Below, one piece after another: positions 48,368 to 57,716 of a stretch of 64,000 nt of DNA (position 1 is the first letter of the stretch; every line of letters begins with the position of its first letter). Source of the stretch: Marinomonas aquiplantarum (GTDB taxonomy: Bacteria > Pseudomonadota > Gammaproteobacteria > Pseudomonadales > Marinomonadaceae); the NCBI RefSeq assembly GCF_003314975.1, contig NZ_QNRF01000007.1, positions 141,915 to 205,914 of the forward strand, written 5' to 3'. The notes under the pieces were generated by a model that was not told where the DNA came from, did no database searches, and worked only from the letters and a program-made list of their open reading frames with translations. The position numbers and the translations under genes are program-made.

Positions 48368-49687
48368 ATGAATACGAGCGATCTTAAAGCGAAAGAGTTG
48401 TCTTGGTCCTCACTGATTAAGCTAGTGGTGTTTAGTGCCATTGGTCTGTTCTTCTTTTTTGTCCCTATCCAAATTTCAGGAAAGGAAACCATCCCGTTAG
48501 ATCACATCGTTTCTTGGATTCGTGGTGATCATCTAGAGTTGGCTAAGCTTTACGCATTACTTGCCGTGGTCGCTGGTGGGCTTTACCCTTTTTATAAAGG
48601 GAATTGGCGAACCTCTACCACACAGAAAGTCTTGTCTGTACTGAAATTACTGGGTGTTGTGATGGCGTTTATGGCATTTTTGTCCATGGGGCCAGATTTC
48701 TTGTTTGAGAAAGACATGCTGCCATTCCTATTCGACAAATTGGTTGTGCCTGTTGGGCTTATTGTGCCGATTGGCGCGGTATTCTTAGCTTTTTTAATCG
48801 GCTATGGTTTGTTGGAATTTGTCGGTGTGTTGTTGCAACCCATCATGAAACCTTTGTTTAAAACCCCTGGTAAATCTGCTATTGATGCGGTGGCGTCTTT
48901 TGTGGGCAGTTATTCGATTGGTTTGCTAATCACCAATCGCGTTTATAAATCAGGTCAATATTCGGCCAAAGAAGCCGCTATTATAGCAACCGGTTTTTCG
49001 ACGGTATCGGCCACCTTTATGGTGATTGTTGCGAAAACATTGGGCTTGATGTCAGTTTGGAATGTATTTTTTTGGTCGACATTACTCATTACTTTTGTAG
49101 TAACCGCTATCACAGTGCGAATTTTCCCGCTTAGCAAAATGGACGATACCGCAGCCAACCGAGAAACGGAAAACTTTGAGCATTCAAGATTTAAGCAGGC
49201 CTTGATCGAAGGGGTAGACGTAGCCACTCAGGCAGATAGTATTGGCACGAACATTTGGAAAAACTTGAAAGAAGGCATGGTGATGGCGATGAGTATTCTG
49301 CCTTCCATTATGTCTGTTGGTTTATTGGGCTTGTTGTTGGCTAAATATACTCCAATTTTCGAGTGGTTGGGTTACTTGTTGTATCCGTTTGCATGGATTG
49401 CACAGCTGCCAGATCCTATGATGGTCGCGTCTGCTTCTGCAACCGGCTTAGCTGAGATGTTCTTGCCCGCCTTAATCGCAGCGAAAAGCGTGTTTGTGGT
49501 GAAATTCGTGGTGGGTGTTGTGTCGATTTCATCGATTCTATTCTTCTCCGCTTCCATTCCTTGTATTTTGTCGACAGATATTCCGCTCAACATTAAGCAA
49601 ATGTTAATGGTGTGGTATCAGCGTGTGGCATTGACCATATTAATTGCTTCTCCTGTCGCCTTTTGGGCAGAGCAATTTGTAAGCTAG
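48368..49687 (+). CDS. YjiH family membrane protein (nucleoside-recognition/Gate domain)
   Basis: Polytopic protein of 439 residues with about ten hydrophobic helices and two Gate-domain regions (SAIDAVASFVGSYSIGLLITNRVYKSGQYSAKEAAIIATGFST and SATGLAEMFLPALIAAKSVFVVKFVVG). YjiH proteins are presumed transporters; the substrate is unknown. Starts behind AAAGGAAA. The 289 bp upstream are A/T-rich and I see no riboswitch there. Confidence 0.88.
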   Translation: MNTSDLKAKELSWSSLIKLVVFSAIGLFFFFVPIQISGKETIPLDHIVSWIRGDHLELAKLYALLAVVAGGLYPFYKGNWRTSTTQKVLSVLKLLGVVMAFMAFLSMGPDFLFEKDMLPFLFDKLVVPVGLIVPIGAVFLAFLIGYGLLEFVGVLLQPIMKPLFKTPGKSAIDAVASFVGSYSIGLLITNRVYKSGQYSAKEAAIIATGFSTVSATFMVIVAKTLGLMSVWNVFFWSTLLITFVVTAITVRIFPLSKMDDTAANRETENFEHSRFKQALIEGVDVATQADSIGTNIWKNLKEGMVMAMSILPSIMSVGLLGLLLAKYTPIFEWLGYLLYPFAWIAQLPDPMMVASASATGLAEMFLPALIAAKSVFVVKFVVGVVSISSILFFSASIPCILSTDIPLNIKQMLMVWYQRVALTILIASPVAFWAEQFVS

Positions 49688-49701
49688 GGAAGGTGTGAAA
49701 C

Positions 49702-49738
49702 AAAAAAGGCAGGAATACGAGTATTCCTGCCTTTTTTA
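49702..49738. terminator. Bidirectional terminator between yjiH-type and glutathione peroxidase genes
   Basis: Long stem AAAAAAGGCAGGAATA / TATTCCTGCCTTTTTT between convergent genes. Confidence 0.93.
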
Positions 49739-49757
49739 GGGGGAGAGGCAAAGCTTT

Positions 49758-50291
49758 CTATAAATCCGCTTCGATGGCGCTCACTAGGGTTTCATTATCT
49801 GGTGCGGTGTCCGGTGCAAAGCGCTTAATGTCGCCCTGTTTTGTGATGAGGAATTTTTCAAAATTCCAAACCACTTCTGGGGCGGCGGTCGGTTCGATTT
49901 GGTGCTGCTTAAGCATGCTTTCCATGGCTCCGCGGTTTGGTGTGATAGGGGCCGCTTTGATTAAATCCTTGTATAGAGGGTGCTTCTCTTCGCCCGTGAC
50001 AACCAGTTTGCTGAACATTGGGAAGGTCACATTGTAGGTGAGGCTGCAAAATTGTTGAATTTCTTCATCAGAACCAGGTTCTTGGCCCGCGAAGTCATTA
50101 GCGGGAAACCCTAAAATTTCAAAACCTTGTTGATGATATTGTTTGTAAAGTGCTTCCAAGCCTTCGTATTGAGGGGTTAAGCCACATTTAGAGGCCACAT
50201 TGACGACGAGCAATGTTTTGCCTTGGTAGCGGGATAAATCGACTGGTTCGCCTTGAATGTTGTTAACGGTGTGATTCAGTACGGTACTCAT
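49758..50291 (-). CDS. Glutathione peroxidase (BtuE-like)
   Basis: Thiol peroxidase of 177 residues that reduces hydroperoxides. The peroxidatic Cys is in NVASKCGLTPQYEGLE, with GFPANDFAGQEPGSDEEI and the catalytic-tetrad Trp in WNFEKFLI. Non-selenium form. Monocistronic, with GGAG eight bases before the ATG. Confidence 0.94.
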   Translation of the reverse strand: MSTVLNHTVNNIQGEPVDLSRYQGKTLLVVNVASKCGLTPQYEGLEALYKQYHQQGFEILGFPANDFAGQEPGSDEEIQQFCSLTYNVTFPMFSKLVVTGEEKHPLYKDLIKAAPITPNRGAMESMLKQHQIEPTAAPEVVWNFEKFLITKQGDIKRFAPDTAPDNETLVSAIEADL

Positions 50292-50392
50292 TCTGCTCTC
50301 CTTCGGATGCCCCTACGATATTGGGCGAATATGGTGTTTTTTAGCGTATCTCACTATCGCCTCTGGATCAGGGTATCAATGCGTAAACAATG

Positions 50393-51037
50393 CTAATTTT
50401 TCATTTTAAAGGGTTTTAGATCTAAACATGGCCCCTGCATGGCTTTGGCGTCTTCTGGGTCGTGTGTGACCAGCAGTGCTGGAATATTCGATTGGCGAAT
50501 TTGTTCTAATACAAAGGCTCTAACGTCACGTCGCAAGGCAGGGTCGAGTTTGCTAAAGGGTTCATCCAGCAATAGGTAGTCCGGTTCGGCTAATAAGGTT
50601 CGCAGTAAGGCGACACGCGCTTGTTGTCCCCCAGAAAGTTCTGATGGCAAGGCGTTGGCTTTGTCTGGAATGCCCAATTTTTCTAACGCTTGTTGTGCCT
50701 TTTGTTGGCGAGTTCTGTGCGGAATGTGTGCGGGTATGGCGAAGAGTAAGTTCTCAATGATGCTCATATGAGGGAACAGCAGTGGCATTTGTTGTAACAA
50801 TCCCACTTTGCGTTTATTCGTTGGTCGATCTTGTAAGGTTTGCTTGTCTAAGAACACTTGGCCGCTGGCGTTAAGCGAACTGTTTAAGGTGCCACTTAAA
50901 AAGTGTAATAGGCTGGATTTCCCTATGCCACTGGGGCCCATGATCGACAAGACTTCTCCTGGCTGGATTTGAAAGCTTAGGTCTTGGATTAGAGGTTGTT
51001 GACCTAGGGTTAATGAGAACTGATTTACACTAAGCAC
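50393..51037 (-). CDS. ynjD: ABC transporter ATP-binding protein (YnjD-like)
   Basis: ATPase of 214 residues. Walker A GPSGIGKSSLLHF, signature LSGGQQARVALLRTLLAEP and Walker B YLLLDEPFSKLDP are complete. The GTG start overlaps the permease stop by eight bases. Together with the next two genes it forms a YnjBCD-type importer, related to thiamine or other small-molecule uptake systems; the substrate is not established. Confidence 0.85.
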   Translation of the reverse strand: MLSVNQFSLTLGQQPLIQDLSFQIQPGEVLSIMGPSGIGKSSLLHFLSGTLNSSLNASGQVFLDKQTLQDRPTNKRKVGLLQQMPLLFPHMSIIENLLFAIPAHIPHRTRQQKAQQALEKLGIPDKANALPSELSGGQQARVALLRTLLAEPDYLLLDEPFSKLDPALRRDVRAFVLEQIRQSNIPALLVTHDPEDAKAMQGPCLDLKPFKMKN

Positions 51038-52751
51038 GAGTCGTCCTTATAAAGAGAGATTTAAACGCTAGCCGCCACTTCGTCCAGCGTGGTGGCACCA
51101 CTAACGCAAGCCAAAACACGAAAATAGGAAACAGAGTTTGTAACAACGCCATGCTGCCCACTTGTTTTCTGTCACCAGAAGCCGCCCGTGTTACCGCTTC
51201 AGTGGTTAAGGTGCTGTAACGTCCTTCACCAGCAATCAAAGTGGGAAGGTATTGCGCCACGCTGACTGAAAAGCCAATGGCGAAAGCGGTGAACAAAGCC
51301 GGTTTAAGCATGGCCAGTTTAACCGTCAGGTAATTACGCCAAACACAGGGTCTGAGTCGATTTGCTTGTTCTAAATAGGCTTGATGGTAAGCCAAATACG
51401 GGTTTTTTAGTGTGAGGTAGACGTAAGGTAACGCGTATAAAAAATGCAGCATCATCACGGCGATGAGATCACCGTTTAGGTTGAGGTGGATTAACAACAC
51501 ATGTAGGCCAAATAAAAAGCCAATTTGCGGTAACAAAATTGGTACATAGATGAGCCAATCAAAGGCATGCGATGAAGGCTGTGATGAACCATGACTCACG
51601 CGTTTGATTTCTAACATGGCCAGGCTAATGATGCTTGCGAGTAGTGTGCTAACCAGTGCAATGAGTAGTGTATTGTTGGTCAATTCCATTAATAAAGGCG
51701 CTGCACGTTCTAAATTGTCCCATGTCCATGAGGCGGGGAAAACATCCGGGAAGCGCCAGCGTTTGGTCAGAGACCAGATGGGTAGTATGACCAGAGCCAG
51801 CAGACCAATCAACAAACTGAAGCACGCCAATATGGTGCCAATAGATAGCAGATGATCGGATAAACCGCGTCGTTTGCCGTTACTTCGCTCTGCGCGAGTC
51901 AGCTTGGCTAAGAGTCGATGACTTAATTCCCAGCCGGCGAGCACGACGATAATTATCAGCATTAAACTGATGGCGCCTGCGCTGGCATTAAATCGCATCG
52001 TTAAATCAGGATCATTAAACCAGCGGAACAAGGTCACGGCTAGGGTAGAAGGGGTATTTGGACCAATGATCAATGCCAAATCCACCACCGTTAGGCTAAA
52101 GCTAATGACGATAAACAAAGGTAAACGGATCAAAGGGTAAAGTTGGGGAATCAAAACCTTACGCCAAGCGGTAAAACGACCATAACCTAGTGATTGGCAT
52201 GCTTGTAGGCTGTCGCGTGCTTGAATACTCTTCATGCTGGCCAACATGACGAAGAGCAAATAGGGCATTTCCTTAATAACCAAGGCGAAAATGAGTGAGA
52301 GCCCATAAGGGTCTTGCACACTGATCCAGTTCGGTGGTCGTTCAAAACCGGTGAGCCATGGGCTGAATAAGCGTACTAACCAGCCAGATGGACTGAGAAG
52401 AAACACCAAGCCGATTGCAATCGCTGCGTGAGGAATGGCCAGAATAGGCGCGAGAAGGTTTTCAATGGGTCTGAAAAACGGCTTTTCATAGCCCCAAGCC
52501 AATAATGCCAGAGCCAACCAGAGCGCCATAATCGGGGCCAGAATGCCGGTGATCAGCGTGAGCTTGAGACTGGCGAAAAACTCAGTATTGCTGAACAGGT
52601 TTTGCCACGGGGTGAAAGAAAACTCGGTTTCACCCAGCGGTGGAAAATAGTGAAAAGCCGGTAGTAAGGTGCCAACCAGTCCCGCAAAAATGGGCAGTAG
52701 TAACAAAGCGCAAATCAGCCCAGTGGTCATTTTACGGTATTTGGTAGGCAT
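51030..52751 (-). CDS. ynjC: ABC transporter permease, fused two-domain (YnjC-like)
   Basis: Permease of about 573 residues with two tandem binding-protein-dependent inner-membrane modules (about 12 helices), the ThiP/FbpB architecture. Start 52751 (MPTKYRKMTTGL) is preferred over the upstream ATG at 52808, because 52808 lies inside a strong minus-strand terminator-like hairpin (52789-52820). EAA-like loops such as ACQSLGYGRFTAWRKVLIPQLYPLIRLP are visible. Confidence 0.88.
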   Translation of the reverse strand: MPTKYRKMTTGLICALLLLPIFAGLVGTLLPAFHYFPPLGETEFSFTPWQNLFSNTEFFASLKLTLITGILAPIMALWLALALLAWGYEKPFFRPIENLLAPILAIPHAAIAIGLVFLLSPSGWLVRLFSPWLTGFERPPNWISVQDPYGLSLIFALVIKEMPYLLFVMLASMKSIQARDSLQACQSLGYGRFTAWRKVLIPQLYPLIRLPLFIVISFSLTVVDLALIIGPNTPSTLAVTLFRWFNDPDLTMRFNASAGAISLMLIIIVVLAGWELSHRLLAKLTRAERSNGKRRGLSDHLLSIGTILACFSLLIGLLALVILPIWSLTKRWRFPDVFPASWTWDNLERAAPLLMELTNNTLLIALVSTLLASIISLAMLEIKRVSHGSSQPSSHAFDWLIYVPILLPQIGFLFGLHVLLIHLNLNGDLIAVMMLHFLYALPYVYLTLKNPYLAYHQAYLEQANRLRPCVWRNYLTVKLAMLKPALFTAFAIGFSVSVAQYLPTLIAGEGRYSTLTTEAVTRAASGDRKQVGSMALLQTLFPIFVFWLALVVPPRWTKWRLAFKSLFIRTTRA

Positions 52752-52781
52752 AAAGCAGCGGCTTTCCAGATCAAAAAATTT

Positions 52782-52820
52782 TAAAAAAGCGTGTTGATGA
52801 AATGGCATTTCTCAACACGC
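52782..52820 (-). terminator. Intra-operon hairpin between ynjB-like and ynjC-like genes
   Basis: On the minus strand GCGTGTTGA pairs with TCAACACGC, with an inner GAAA/TTTC extension and a following T run. It would reduce permease transcripts relative to binding protein. Confidence 0.75.
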
Positions 52821-52844
52821 GAGTCCGTTTATAAGTTAGTGGCA

Positions 52845-54044
52845 TTAATTCGCATAACGCTTGCGCCATTCTGTCTCGAGTGCACTTACCCAGCTACTGT
52901 GAGGTTCGGGTAGGGTTTGCCCAAGCTCTTCAATGGATAACGTGGCGATACCGCGCGGTAAATCATCAAACTTTTGCTGATCTGCCGCACTGAGTTTGTC
53001 ATAAGATAAGACACTTAAATCGCCCCAAACCGTCGGCGTTTGTTTGTGGATCTGAGCTTCTGGTGAGAGTAAGAAATTGGCTACCACTTGCGCGCCTGCG
53101 GTGGCGCTACTGTTGTATGGAATGGCTAAGAAATGAGTGTTGCCTATGGTGCCGCCTTGGAACACATAAGAGCGAACCGTATCTGGCAAATTGCCTTGGT
53201 CAATTTGTACCGATGCGGCGGAGACATCAAAACTCAGTGCTACATCGATTTCTTGGTCATCGAGTAAGCGCATCATTTCCTCAGCACCAGAAGGGAAGTT
53301 TTGACCGCGGCGCCAAGCCACAGAGTGTAATTGGTCTAAATAAGCCCAGAGTGGCGCGGTGACTTTTTTGAAATCTACTTGATCCACTGGCTGTGATAAG
53401 GCTTTGCGATGGGGAGACAATTCGTAAAGTGCTTGTTTCAAAAAAGTCGAACCCAGAAATTGTGGTGGCTCAGGGTAAGTAATGCGTCCTGGGTTGGCCT
53501 GAGCGTAAGCCAATAGCTGAGTCATGGATTTTGGTGGTGTTGACAGTGTGGCGGTGTCGTACATGAAAATGACTTGTGCCATGCCCCAAGGGGATTCCAT
53601 GCCGTCTACCTGAGTACCAAAATCCTGAGTCAAACTCTGGCGGGCATTTTCATCAACATAGTTTTGGTAGTTTGGTAAAGCTTGGCTAAAAGGACCAAAC
53701 AAGAGTTGATTGCCTTTCATGGCGCGAAAGTTTTCGCCATTTAACCAGATAAGATCGATAGAGCCTTGTGTGTCTTGTCCTGCTGCTTTCTCGGCTAACA
53801 CACGATTCACCGCATCGGCCGTGTCGGTGAGTTTTACTTGTTTTAAGGTGACTTGATATTGGTCTTCAATACGATCGGCGGCCCATTGAATGTATTGATT
53901 AATGTTGTCTGCACCGCCCCAGGCATTGAAATAGACGGTTTGACCTTGAGCTTCTTGCTGTATGTCTTGCCAATCAGCCTTGGTGATTGGGGATGTAAAT
54001 AATAAAGCGCTGCTGATGGAGGCGGCTAGGATGGACTTGATCAC
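52845..54044 (-). CDS. ynjB: ABC transporter substrate-binding protein (YnjB-like)
   Basis: Periplasmic binding protein of 399 residues with signal peptide MIKSILAASISSALLFTSPI (cleavage near TKA). YnjB-type features: VYFNAWGGADNINQYIQWAADRI, DLIWLNGENFRAMK, SPWGMAQVIFMYDTA. First gene of the importer on the minus strand. YnjB relatives were proposed to bind thiamine-like or other small ligands; the assignment is uncertain. Confidence 0.87.
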   Translation of the reverse strand: MIKSILAASISSALLFTSPITKADWQDIQQEAQGQTVYFNAWGGADNINQYIQWAADRIEDQYQVTLKQVKLTDTADAVNRVLAEKAAGQDTQGSIDLIWLNGENFRAMKGNQLLFGPFSQALPNYQNYVDENARQSLTQDFGTQVDGMESPWGMAQVIFMYDTATLSTPPKSMTQLLAYAQANPGRITYPEPPQFLGSTFLKQALYELSPHRKALSQPVDQVDFKKVTAPLWAYLDQLHSVAWRRGQNFPSGAEEMMRLLDDQEIDVALSFDVSAASVQIDQGNLPDTVRSYVFQGGTIGNTHFLAIPYNSSATAGAQVVANFLLSPEAQIHKQTPTVWGDLSVLSYDKLSAADQQKFDDLPRGIATLSIEELGQTLPEPHSSWVSALETEWRKRYAN

Positions 54045-54242
54045 TCTGTGCTCCTGATTGTTGTGGTGAATGTCACATGTTTAATGTGCTATTAGTGTTT
54101 AGACGTATCACATGAGCCATTTATTACACTGATTTTATTATAGTATTTGGTTTTTATTAACACGGCGATTTAGCGTAACATGGACGAATTTATTTTGTGA
54201 GCCAAGGTTATTATTTTAGTGCTCCATCAAGTTCGAGGTTGT

Positions 54243-55385
54243 ATGTCTTACCAAATTTATTCTCACGTCTTACCCAGTGCTTCTCCCGGTACTCAACGAG
54301 TACTGAAAGCGCATCATTTCGGAGAGGCCGGCGCTCGTCCTAAAGTCTACCTTCAAGCTGGACTTCATGCCGATGAATGGCCCGGTTTTCTAGTGTTGAA
54401 TAAGCTGATCGCCAGGTTGAAAAAAGCCGAGCAGGCTGGGTTGATTAAGGGTGAAGTGATTATCGTACCGGTGGCGAATCCGATTGGCTTGGCGCAGAAT
54501 TTCCATGGCTATATTCCTGGTCGTTTTGCTTTTTCTGATGGCGGTGGCAATTTTAATCGTAACTGGCCTCGGTTAGGGGAAAAAGTAGAGAAGCGCATTA
54601 AGGGAGATGTGGCCGCTGAAACCGAAGCGAATGTATCCATAGTGCGTCAAGCGATTCGTGAAGAATTGGCTTTGTTACCAGAAATGACGGAGTTACAAGG
54701 GATGAAAAAGACCTTGTTGGCTTTGTCGATGGACGCGGATGAAGTGATTGATTTGCACTGTTCTGGTGAAGCTTGTATGCATGCTTATGTACCGCAAGAA
54801 TTTGAAGACTATTTCAAACCTTTATTAGGGCTTTTAAATTCGACTGTGGGTCTGTCTGAACTGGAAACCGGTGCCGCTTCGTTTGATGAGACCAATGTGA
54901 GTGTTTGGCGCTCGTTAAAAGCTCACTATGCGCATTTAATTCCTTGGGGCTGCCGCTCTTTGACTCTAGAGTTGCGAGGGGAAAATGACATTAGTCATGA
55001 GTTCGCAGACCAAGACGCTCAGGCTTTGTACGATTACTTAATCTATAGAGACATAGTACAAGGTGTTGTTGCTGAACCGGATGTGTCGGCTGTTAACTAT
55101 TACCCATTAGATGCCATGGATTTGGTGAAAGCGCCTTGTGCTGGGATTGTCTGTTATCACAAAGCCATCGGCGAGTCTGTGGAAGCGGGTGAAGTGATTG
55201 GTGAGGTGGTGAACTTACTAGACGATGATGTGGAAGCGTCGCATTACCCATTGGTGTCGCGTGCGAACGGTGTGTTTTTTGCCAGAGTGCAGCGCCGTTT
55301 GGTGATGTGTGGTGAATCCATTGCTAAGATAGCGGGCAAAGAACACCTTGCTCACCGTGAGATTGGTCATTTATTTGAAGACTAG
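54243..55385 (+). CDS. Succinylglutamate desuccinylase/aspartoacylase family hydrolase
   Basis: Zinc amidohydrolase-like protein of 380 residues. The ligand motif AGLHADEWPG (H and E), NPIGLAQN, GNFNRNWP and DEVIDLHCSG (second zinc His) match the M14-like AspA/AstE family. C-terminal beta-rich tail (CAGIVCYHKAIGESVEAGEVIGEV) is common in this group. Start at 54243 (MSYQIYSH) with GAGG four bases upstream is preferred over GTG 54219. Not adjacent to arginine succinyltransferase genes, so the substrate is unknown. Confidence 0.87.
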   Translation: MSYQIYSHVLPSASPGTQRVLKAHHFGEAGARPKVYLQAGLHADEWPGFLVLNKLIARLKKAEQAGLIKGEVIIVPVANPIGLAQNFHGYIPGRFAFSDGGGNFNRNWPRLGEKVEKRIKGDVAAETEANVSIVRQAIREELALLPEMTELQGMKKTLLALSMDADEVIDLHCSGEACMHAYVPQEFEDYFKPLLGLLNSTVGLSELETGAASFDETNVSVWRSLKAHYAHLIPWGCRSLTLELRGENDISHEFADQDAQALYDYLIYRDIVQGVVAEPDVSAVNYYPLDAMDLVKAPCAGIVCYHKAIGESVEAGEVIGEVVNLLDDDVEASHYPLVSRANGVFFARVQRRLVMCGESIAKIAGKEHLAHREIGHLFED

Positions 55386-55395
55386 GCCTGTTATT

Positions 55396-57696
55396 GTGAC
55401 CGATTCCCCATTTTCTACCCAGCCTCTTAATTTGACTTCTGAGCAATTGGCGGTTGTCCACCATGATTTGCAGCAGCCTGCTAAAGTCATTGCGGTGGCG
55501 GGTGCGGGTAAAACCACGACACTCATATCGCGTATTGAGTATTTGTTATCGCAAGGCATAGATGCGTCGCAAATTGGCGTGTTTATGTTTAACAAAAGTG
55601 CTCAAGAAGAATTTTCTCAACGTCTGAGTCAGCGACTCCTGCCACAAGGGATTCGCTCACCGAGTGTGATGACCTTTCACGCTTTTGGTATGCGCTTTTG
55701 TCGCCGTTTAGAGCAGCAAGGTTGGTTGCAATCCGCGAAGTTGCTGACAGACGATTTTAGCTTAATCAAGTTGTTGCGAGAATCGATGTCGCGGCTGTTA
55801 AAGCGCGGTGAAAAAATCACCATTCAAGATGAGAAAGAGTGGTTGGAAGACGTATTACTGTTTATTGATCAAGTAAAAGCGTCGAACTTGTCAGCAAGTG
55901 ATGTGTTTGAACAACTGGGCTGGTCGAAAGAGCGACGCTTTTTTGTGTCTCTGTTCGAAGAATTAGAAGCGCTGCGTCAGCGCCAGAATATACGTTTTTT
56001 TGCGGATTTGTTAAGCGACCCTTATAAATTGGTTAGCGATTTACCTGAGTCAGATTTGCAGCGTGTGCGTGCCTTGGTGCCAAACTTTCAATATTTGTTG
56101 ATTGACGAGTTTCAAGACATTAATCCTTGCCAATATGAATTGTTAAAACGACTTTACCCAGCGCCTTGTCAGTGGATGATTGTTGGTGATGTGCAGCAAT
56201 GCATTTATGAATGGCGTGGTGCTAGCCCTGATATTATGGCGCGTCAATTTGATACGGAGTTTGGCACCACAGTAACCTATCCATTGAGTACCAGTTTTCG
56301 CTTTGGTCATGCCATTGGACTGATGGCGTCGAGTGTGATCAGTGAGAATGACCCAGAATCTCTAGTGGTGGGATTGGGTGAGCGGACAAGGGTGTCTTTT
56401 GCCAAATCGCCAAAAACAGGTAAAGCCTTATTAGGGGAACTAAAAGCTTGGGTTGAAGAGGGTAAACCTTTAACTGACTGTGCTGTTTTAGTACGTTTAT
56501 ACAGTGATATGGTACCGGTGCAATTGGCTCTGATGCACAAAGCTGTGCCGTATCAGTTGCATGGGGATTCGCCCTTATTAGAGAACCGCCAAATCCGTAT
56601 GTTGATGGCGTATCTAGCTGTTATGGCGGGTGGCTTGGAAACAGCGAATCACTTTTTCCATCCGGACGATGTGGAATATCTGTTGACGGTACCCAGTTTA
56701 GGCGGTGCGGTGGCGCAACGACGACTGTTGATTCAGCAAGCGAAACAGTCGCCGCATTTGTTGCCACAGATTGTTGAAAACATGGCCGATGCGAGTGATG
56801 GTTGGCGCGCGAGAAAGCTGTATGAAAGAGCGGATTGGTTGCGCAGTTTGAGTGCATATCGCAAAGATCCTGCACAAGGTTTGGTGCATACGCTGGAAAA
56901 ATTGGGCATTTATCGTTATTTCGAAAGTACCAGTAGTAAAGATATACAGGCGCAGGAAAAAATCGCCACCTGCGAAGCCTTCATTGCTTACGTTCGAGGG
57001 GTAGGTGGTGATGCAGCGAGCATTTTACAACAACTTGCCAGCCTCAACGAAAGTCAGTCTGATGTGGCACAAGGTGTGCATCTGATGACGATCCATAAAT
57101 CCAAAGGCTTGGAGTTTGGGCAAGTACTTTTGTGTGGATTGCAGGAAGGTCGGTTTCCCTATTATGAAGAAGACTTGAGTGCGATCGACAAGCAAGCAGC
57201 CAACGAATTGGCTGCTGAGCGGCGTCTATTCTATGTAGCCATGACGCGAGCACGTCAGAAACTGGTGCTACTGGAAACGCCGAGTGCGGAAGAGAACAAA
57301 CAAATGAAGCTGGGGAGCATTCCCCGAGCCGGTTTAAAATCTTTGTCATTATCCCGCTTTATATTTGAGGCTCAGCCTCATGCGGTCAGCCAGATTTGTG
57401 ATGCTTGGTATCAAGCTCGCAATGGCGATGTAATTGACACCGAAAAAGGCTCTGTTTTTCAGCGCTACTTGGCGTTTGTTCAGCCTTCCCCTGATGTGAC
57501 TTTTCGCCATAAAGTGGCAGGCAAAGGTCGACTCAAGCCGGGGGACAAGGTACGCCATGATCAGTTTGGTCAAGGGGTAGTTGTCCGACAAGAAGAGGAC
57601 GATAGGCAGATGATTATTGTTGATTTTGGCGAAGCTGGGTTGAAGCGTTTTAACCCAAAACACACGAAATTAGTGAAGCTTTCTTCACGGACTTAA
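55396..57696 (+). CDS. UvrD/PcrA-like superfamily 1 DNA helicase
   Basis: ATP-dependent 3'-5' helicase of 766 residues. Walker A AVAGAGKTTTL, motif II LIDEFQDINPCQ, motif III GDVQQCIYEWRGA, motif V LMTIHKSKGLEF and motif VI RRLFYVAMTRARQKL are present, and a C-terminal PcrA-like Tudor segment PGDKVRHDQFGQGVV(V) is visible at about residue 715. GTG 55396 is the preferred start, 10 bases after the previous stop; an in-frame TTG at 55348 would overlap the preceding gene. It is not the main UvrD, judging by its shorter and divergent middle. Confidence 0.88.
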   Translation: MTDSPFSTQPLNLTSEQLAVVHHDLQQPAKVIAVAGAGKTTTLISRIEYLLSQGIDASQIGVFMFNKSAQEEFSQRLSQRLLPQGIRSPSVMTFHAFGMRFCRRLEQQGWLQSAKLLTDDFSLIKLLRESMSRLLKRGEKITIQDEKEWLEDVLLFIDQVKASNLSASDVFEQLGWSKERRFFVSLFEELEALRQRQNIRFFADLLSDPYKLVSDLPESDLQRVRALVPNFQYLLIDEFQDINPCQYELLKRLYPAPCQWMIVGDVQQCIYEWRGASPDIMARQFDTEFGTTVTYPLSTSFRFGHAIGLMASSVISENDPESLVVGLGERTRVSFAKSPKTGKALLGELKAWVEEGKPLTDCAVLVRLYSDMVPVQLALMHKAVPYQLHGDSPLLENRQIRMLMAYLAVMAGGLETANHFFHPDDVEYLLTVPSLGGAVAQRRLLIQQAKQSPHLLPQIVENMADASDGWRARKLYERADWLRSLSAYRKDPAQGLVHTLEKLGIYRYFESTSSKDIQAQEKIATCEAFIAYVRGVGGDAASILQQLASLNESQSDVAQGVHLMTIHKSKGLEFGQVLLCGLQEGRFPYYEEDLSAIDKQAANELAAERRLFYVAMTRARQKLVLLETPSAEENKQMKLGSIPRAGLKSLSLSRFIFEAQPHAVSQICDAWYQARNGDVIDTEKGSVFQRYLAFVQPSPDVTFRHKVAGKGRLKPGDKVRHDQFGQGVVVRQEEDDRQMIIVDFGEAGLKRFNPKHTKLVKLSSRT

Positions 57697-57716
57697 TCCG
57701 TAGCAGGAGACGTTAT

